The notes under the pieces are model-generated. The model saw only the letters and a list, made by a program, of their open reading frames with translations, did no database searches and was not told the origin of the DNA. A stretch of 64,000 nucleotides of DNA, from assembly GCF_003610535.1 (NCBI RefSeq), contig NZ_RAPN01000003.1:1-64000 (forward strand), read 5' to 3'. Origin of the DNA: Mangrovibacterium diazotrophicum. GTDB lineage: Bacteria > Bacteroidota > Bacteroidia > Bacteroidales > Prolixibacteraceae. Below, one piece after another: positions 60,652-64,000 of this stretch; within the stretch, counting starts at the first letter, position 1, and every line of letters starts with the position of its first letter. Made by a program: the position numbers and the translations under genes.

Positions 60652-63039
60652 ATGGATCGTAAAGAAGAATTGTTGAAATTACTTCTTCAGAAAGAAGAAC
60701 AACCTCAAAATATTAAAGACTTCCTTTTCAAGCTGCTTTACCATTGGAAGTGGTTTGTACTGACGGTTGTTGTTGGCGTGGGAATCGCGTTTGTGTTCAA
60801 CCGTTACACACCGGCAACCTACCGTGTGAAGAGTTTGCTATTCATCAAAGACAAAGAGTCGTCGGGGGTTGATTTGCAGAATATTTTTAGCAGCTCGCCT
60901 TTAAAATCGGACGTGAAACTCTCGAATCATATCGAGATTTTGAAGTCATTCAGCCTAAACTACGAGGTGCTGGAGAATTTGGGCTGGAATGTTTCGTGGT
61001 ACCGCCACATGCCGTTGGGTGATTTTATTTTATATGGAAATGAACCATGCCATGTGGAATTTGAGCCCGATGCTTTTAACCTCAAAGGAGTTCCTGTTCA
61101 TATCAGTCCGATCAACGATCGGGAGTTTAAGATCGAAGTAAAGTCAAAAGCCAACCTCTTGGGGATAAACACGGAAGTTGACTTCGAGGGTACCGGTGTG
61201 TTTGGCGAGAAATTCGAAAACCGCTATTTCAGTTTTACGCTTCAAAAGAAGGTACTGCCGACAGAAGGTGATTATTACTTCGAATTCAATGACTTGGAAA
61301 AGTTGACATTGAGTTACTTGCGGCAGTTGCAGGTATCGACGGTTAATAAAGATGCAGATGTGATTAGTTTGCAGTTGACAGGGCAAAACCCGGACCAAAA
61401 GATTAGTTACCTGAATGAACTGTCGCGGGTTTACATTCAATATGGCCTGCAACAAAAGAATCAAATCTCGGACAATACGATTCATTTTATCAATCAGCAG
61501 CTGAAGGATATTGTGGATACGCTGAAGTCGACCAGCAATGAGTTTACCAAGTACCGGTCGTCCAACAAGGTTTTCGATTTGAGCCAGGAAGCCACTTTGG
61601 TAACCGGAAAGCTCTCTAATTTGGACACGAAACGTTCAATGGCCGAGATGCAGCTGGAATACTATAAGAACCTGAGAGGATACATCGGTGAGGACGGCAA
61701 TATGAAAAATATTGTGTTCCCCAGTGTCGTCGGAATTACAGATGTTGGTTTAAATAGCATGGTGGTTCGCTTAAGTGAGTTGAACAGTAAGAAGGAAACA
61801 TTGTCATACAGCGTTCACTCGAAAAACCCCGGCATTCAGGTTATCGATAAAGAGTTGGAGTACGTTAAAAAGAGCTTGGTGGAGAACCTCGACAACCTGA
61901 TTTTTAACACTGAAAATGAACTGAAATCAATAAAACAAGATATCGAGGAGGTTGATAAGCAGTTGGAGGCCTATCCAAAGACAGAGCAGGATCTGATCAA
62001 CATTAAGCGGATGGTTGACCTGAATAACGAGTTGTACAATTTCCTGTTACAAAAACGTGCAGAGTCGCAGATCACCAAAGCATCGAATGTACCTGATGTC
62101 GATGTGCTCGATGTGGCGCGTAGAGCAACTACCGAACAAATCGGGCCGAAGAAAAAGGTTAACCTGATGATCGGGTTGTTTTTGGGGCTGGCGGTACCGT
62201 TTCTGTTTATTGTGGTTCGGAACTTCCTGGAAGATGGAATCCAGGATCGGGAACAGGTTCAGAAACTGACTGAACTGCCGGTTATTGCGGACGTTATGCA
62301 TAATACTTACAATGAATATCTTCCTGTTGTGAACTATCCGCGTTCTGTATTGGCGGAATCTTTGCGAGAATTGAGAACCAGTCTGGATTATCTTAGCTTT
62401 GGACGGAATGGCGGAATCATCGGTATTCACTCCCTGATTCCGGGTGAGGGGAAATCATTTATTGCTTCCAACCTTGCGGTGATGCTGGCAATGAATAACC
62501 AGAAAGTTGTATTGATCGACGCCGACTTACGAAAGCCAACCCTGCATCACTGTTTTGACTTGACCAAGGATGTTGGTTTGAGTACCTATCTCATCGGCCG
62601 TCATACTCGGGAGCAAATTGTGCAACCGGTTTCGATTAAGAATCTGAGTGTGATTACCTCCGGACTGATTCCACCCAACCCGGTAGAATTGCTCGGCTCC
62701 GATGAATTCGATACGCTTTTAAAGGAGCTAGGGGAGCAATTTGATGTGATTGTTATTGACAACTCGCCTGTGACTTTGGTTACTGATGCTGCTGTGGTTA
62801 GCCGGCACACACAATGCAACTTGTTTGTTGTTCGCCAAAAGCGTAGTCCTAAGAAAATGGTTCAATTACTCAGCCAGATTGTGGCCAAAAATAAGATGCA
62901 AAAGACGGGAATTGTTCTTAACGACGTTGACCCCAAGCGCTACGGAAATTACGCCTACCGCTATGGTGGTTACTATCATAAAGCGTACTACGGGGAAAGT
63001 GGCAATTATTTTGACGATAAAAGTAAGGCTGAGATGTAA
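60652..63039 (+). CDS. wzc: Wzc-like polysaccharide co-polymerase and tyrosine autokinase
   Basis: The 795-residue inner-membrane protein has a Wzz domain with helices near residues 34-52 and 505-525, a long periplasmic coiled coil between them (about 270-490), and a cytoplasmic BY-kinase domain. Walker A is IPGEGKSF near residue 598, Walker A' is VLIDADLRKPT near 620 and Walker B is VIVIDNSPV near 702. The tail holds about eight tyrosines in YGNYAYRYGGYYHKAYYG, the usual autophosphorylation cluster. It controls chain length and export together with Wza. No cognate low-molecular-weight or PHP phosphatase gene is in the window. Confidence 0.94.
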   Translation: MDRKEELLKLLLQKEEQPQNIKDFLFKLLYHWKWFVLTVVVGVGIAFVFNRYTPATYRVKSLLFIKDKESSGVDLQNIFSSSPLKSDVKLSNHIEILKSFSLNYEVLENLGWNVSWYRHMPLGDFILYGNEPCHVEFEPDAFNLKGVPVHISPINDREFKIEVKSKANLLGINTEVDFEGTGVFGEKFENRYFSFTLQKKVLPTEGDYYFEFNDLEKLTLSYLRQLQVSTVNKDADVISLQLTGQNPDQKISYLNELSRVYIQYGLQQKNQISDNTIHFINQQLKDIVDTLKSTSNEFTKYRSSNKVFDLSQEATLVTGKLSNLDTKRSMAEMQLEYYKNLRGYIGEDGNMKNIVFPSVVGITDVGLNSMVVRLSELNSKKETLSYSVHSKNPGIQVIDKELEYVKKSLVENLDNLIFNTENELKSIKQDIEEVDKQLEAYPKTEQDLINIKRMVDLNNELYNFLLQKRAESQITKASNVPDVDVLDVARRATTEQIGPKKKVNLMIGLFLGLAVPFLFIVVRNFLEDGIQDREQVQKLTELPVIADVMHNTYNEYLPVVNYPRSVLAESLRELRTSLDYLSFGRNGGIIGIHSLIPGEGKSFIASNLAVMLAMNNQKVVLIDADLRKPTLHHCFDLTKDVGLSTYLIGRHTREQIVQPVSIKNLSVITSGLIPPNPVELLGSDEFDTLLKELGEQFDVIVIDNSPVTLVTDAAVVSRHTQCNLFVVRQKRSPKKMVQLLSQIVAKNKMQKTGIVLNDVDPKRYGNYAYRYGGYYHKAYYGESGNYFDDKSKAEM

Positions 63040-63110
63040 CAGCCTTCAAAAGAACCAGGAATTGTTGGTTCCAATTTTTAGATAGGTTGTTAAACCCAAT
63101 CATATTACAG

Positions 63111-63139
63111 GCCCGGGAGTTATTTCCCGGGCTTTTTTT
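63111..63139 (+). terminator. Terminator at the end of the polysaccharide locus
   Basis: GCCCGGGA (63111-63118) pairs with TCCCGGGC (63125-63132) across a 6-base loop and is followed by a T-run. Confidence 0.88.
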
Positions 63140-63169
63140 GTGCCTGAAAATTTGATTGAATTCGATCTT

Positions 63170-64000
63170 TTATAGCCTGATTTTTGTGTCGATTGGTTGC
63201 GTTTGGGGTTTGGCCTGCATACGCCCTGGGATTTTACTGAGCAGAACATCTAAAAAGGCGCTGGCCGTTTTTTTCAGACCGGTTGTTTTTAGATAAACCG
63301 CACTGATCTGGCGGGTGGGAGCCGAGTTTGCAAATTCCTTGATCATGTTTTCGTATTCCGCAGGAATGTTGCTGGTCGCCAGTTCCGGGATAAAAGTCAT
63401 GCCACCCTGGTTTTCTACGATGCGCTTCAGCGATTCAATTGAATTGGAAACGTATTGAAAGGGCAATTCTGAATTATTCAGATCCTGCATTTGACATACC
63501 GAATTGACCTGGTTTTGGAAGCAATTGCCTTCATGCAAATACCAAAGTTCGTCGAAGTTCAGTTGGTTCAGATTTAGCGTTTCTTCGGCGTAAAGCGGGT
63601 GATTTTCCGAGATGTAGATAAAGAAACGCTCGTAGAACAAGGGGACAAAACCCGTATTCTTCGCTTTGACGGGTGTCGATATAATTCCCAGATCCAGGCC
63701 GGCGTGTGCCAATTCATCAATAATTTCTTCGGTTTTCAGTTCTTCGATGTGAAGCTTTAATTGCGGGTATTGCTCTTTCATCGTATCCATAAACAGGGGA
63801 ACCAGATAGGGCGAAAGCGTGGGGATGATTCCTACACGCAGTTTCCCTTCCACTTTTTCTTCCAAGTCCAGTCCCAGCTGGTCTAAATCTTCCACGAGCT
63901 GCACAATCTGCAGCGCTTTTTCGTAAAACATTTCGCCCTCGCGGGTCAGTGCCATGGGCTTCTTGGTCCGCTCAAACAGTTTGAAGTCGTACTCCTCTTC
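63170..64000 (-). CDS. OxyR-like LysR regulator, 5' part missing
   Basis: The frame is open to the right edge, so only the C-terminal ~276 residues are present. The first visible residues EEEYDFKLFERTKK belong to the end of the LysR helix-turn-helix, so the Met at 63955 is internal. The remainder is the substrate-binding domain. Two cysteines nine residues apart, in EGNCFQNQVNSVC, match the C199/C208 redox pair of OxyR, so this is very likely a peroxide sensor that switches by disulfide formation. Target genes such as catalase or peroxiredoxin are not in view. Confidence 0.88.
   Translation of the reverse strand, partial: EEEYDFKLFERTKKPMALTREGEMFYEKALQIVQLVEDLDQLGLDLEEKVEGKLRVGIIPTLSPYLVPLFMDTMKEQYPQLKLHIEELKTEEIIDELAHAGLDLGIISTPVKAKNTGFVPLFYERFFIYISENHPLYAEETLNLNQLNFDELWYLHEGNCFQNQVNSVCQMQDLNNSELPFQYVSNSIESLKRIVENQGGMTFIPELATSNIPAEYENMIKEFANSAPTRQISAVYLKTTGLKKTASAFLDVLLSKIPGRMQAKPQTQPIDTKIRL

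Noticed and set aside
63955-63957. ATG as the start of the OxyR-like protein
   Set aside because: The upstream frame encodes EEEYDFKLFERTKK, the end of a LysR DNA-binding domain, so the gene runs off the window.

Overview
The window looks like a chromosomal segment of a Bacteroidota bacterium, probably a marine or sediment member of the Bacteroidia (Marinilabiliales/Prolixibacteraceae-like; the family is inference). The signs are a type IX secretion C-terminal sorting domain, an UpxY antiterminator heading a polysaccharide locus, DUF5916 and START-like proteins, LytS/LytTR pairs, head-GIN-domain lipoproteins, RibBA and MaeB-PTA fusions, few Shine-Dalgarno sites, and several promoters of the Bacteroidota TTTG / TAnnTTTG type. 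No transposase, phage gene or CRISPR array was seen.

Layout. 1-3052: the 3' end of a large secreted repeat protein, a DUF3592 protein and a tRNA-Met. 3231-7542: START-like protein, LptF/LptG permease and two glycosyltransferases. 7617-9136: ribBA and a small cysteine protein. 9345-12836: larE-larC-larB plus a HupE/UreJ-like membrane protein, a nickel-pincer cofactor operon without larA. 13010-23996: TPR histidine kinase, DUF5916 outer-membrane protein, malic enzyme, HAD phosphatase, quinone reductase-like flavoprotein, LamG lipoprotein and an AraC regulator. 24267-30901: TolC/MacA/MacB-like export operon followed by a LytS/LytTR two-component pair. 31164-33760: fmt, a LysM glucosaminidase and cdd. 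33869-37855: an ECF sigma factor, its probable anti-sigma factor and envelope proteins, with two copies of one ECF-type promoter. 38279-42172: rluA-family synthase, panB and dnaK.

42489-63039 is a surface-polysaccharide locus of about 20 kb: UpxY, an outer-membrane-like protein, Wzx flippase, Wzy polymerase, seven glycosyltransferases, pyruvyl transferase, an FrhB-like iron-sulfur protein, acyltransferase, the initiating phosphosugar transferase, Wza and Wzc. Genes from about 44.37 to 55.9 kb are visibly A+T-richer than the flanks, as expected for an exchangeable serotype cassette, while the initiating transferase and export genes have the base composition of the backbone. A truncated OxyR-like regulator ends the window.

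Signals outside the genes are the most unusual part. The clearest are two near-identical ECF promoters (33821 and 36335); five intergenic arrays of degenerate 7-bp units that stay in phase, the longest with 18 consecutive units; a structured leader before the initiating sugar transferase that resembles enterobacterial JUMPStart/ops; and a long inverted repeat before wza.
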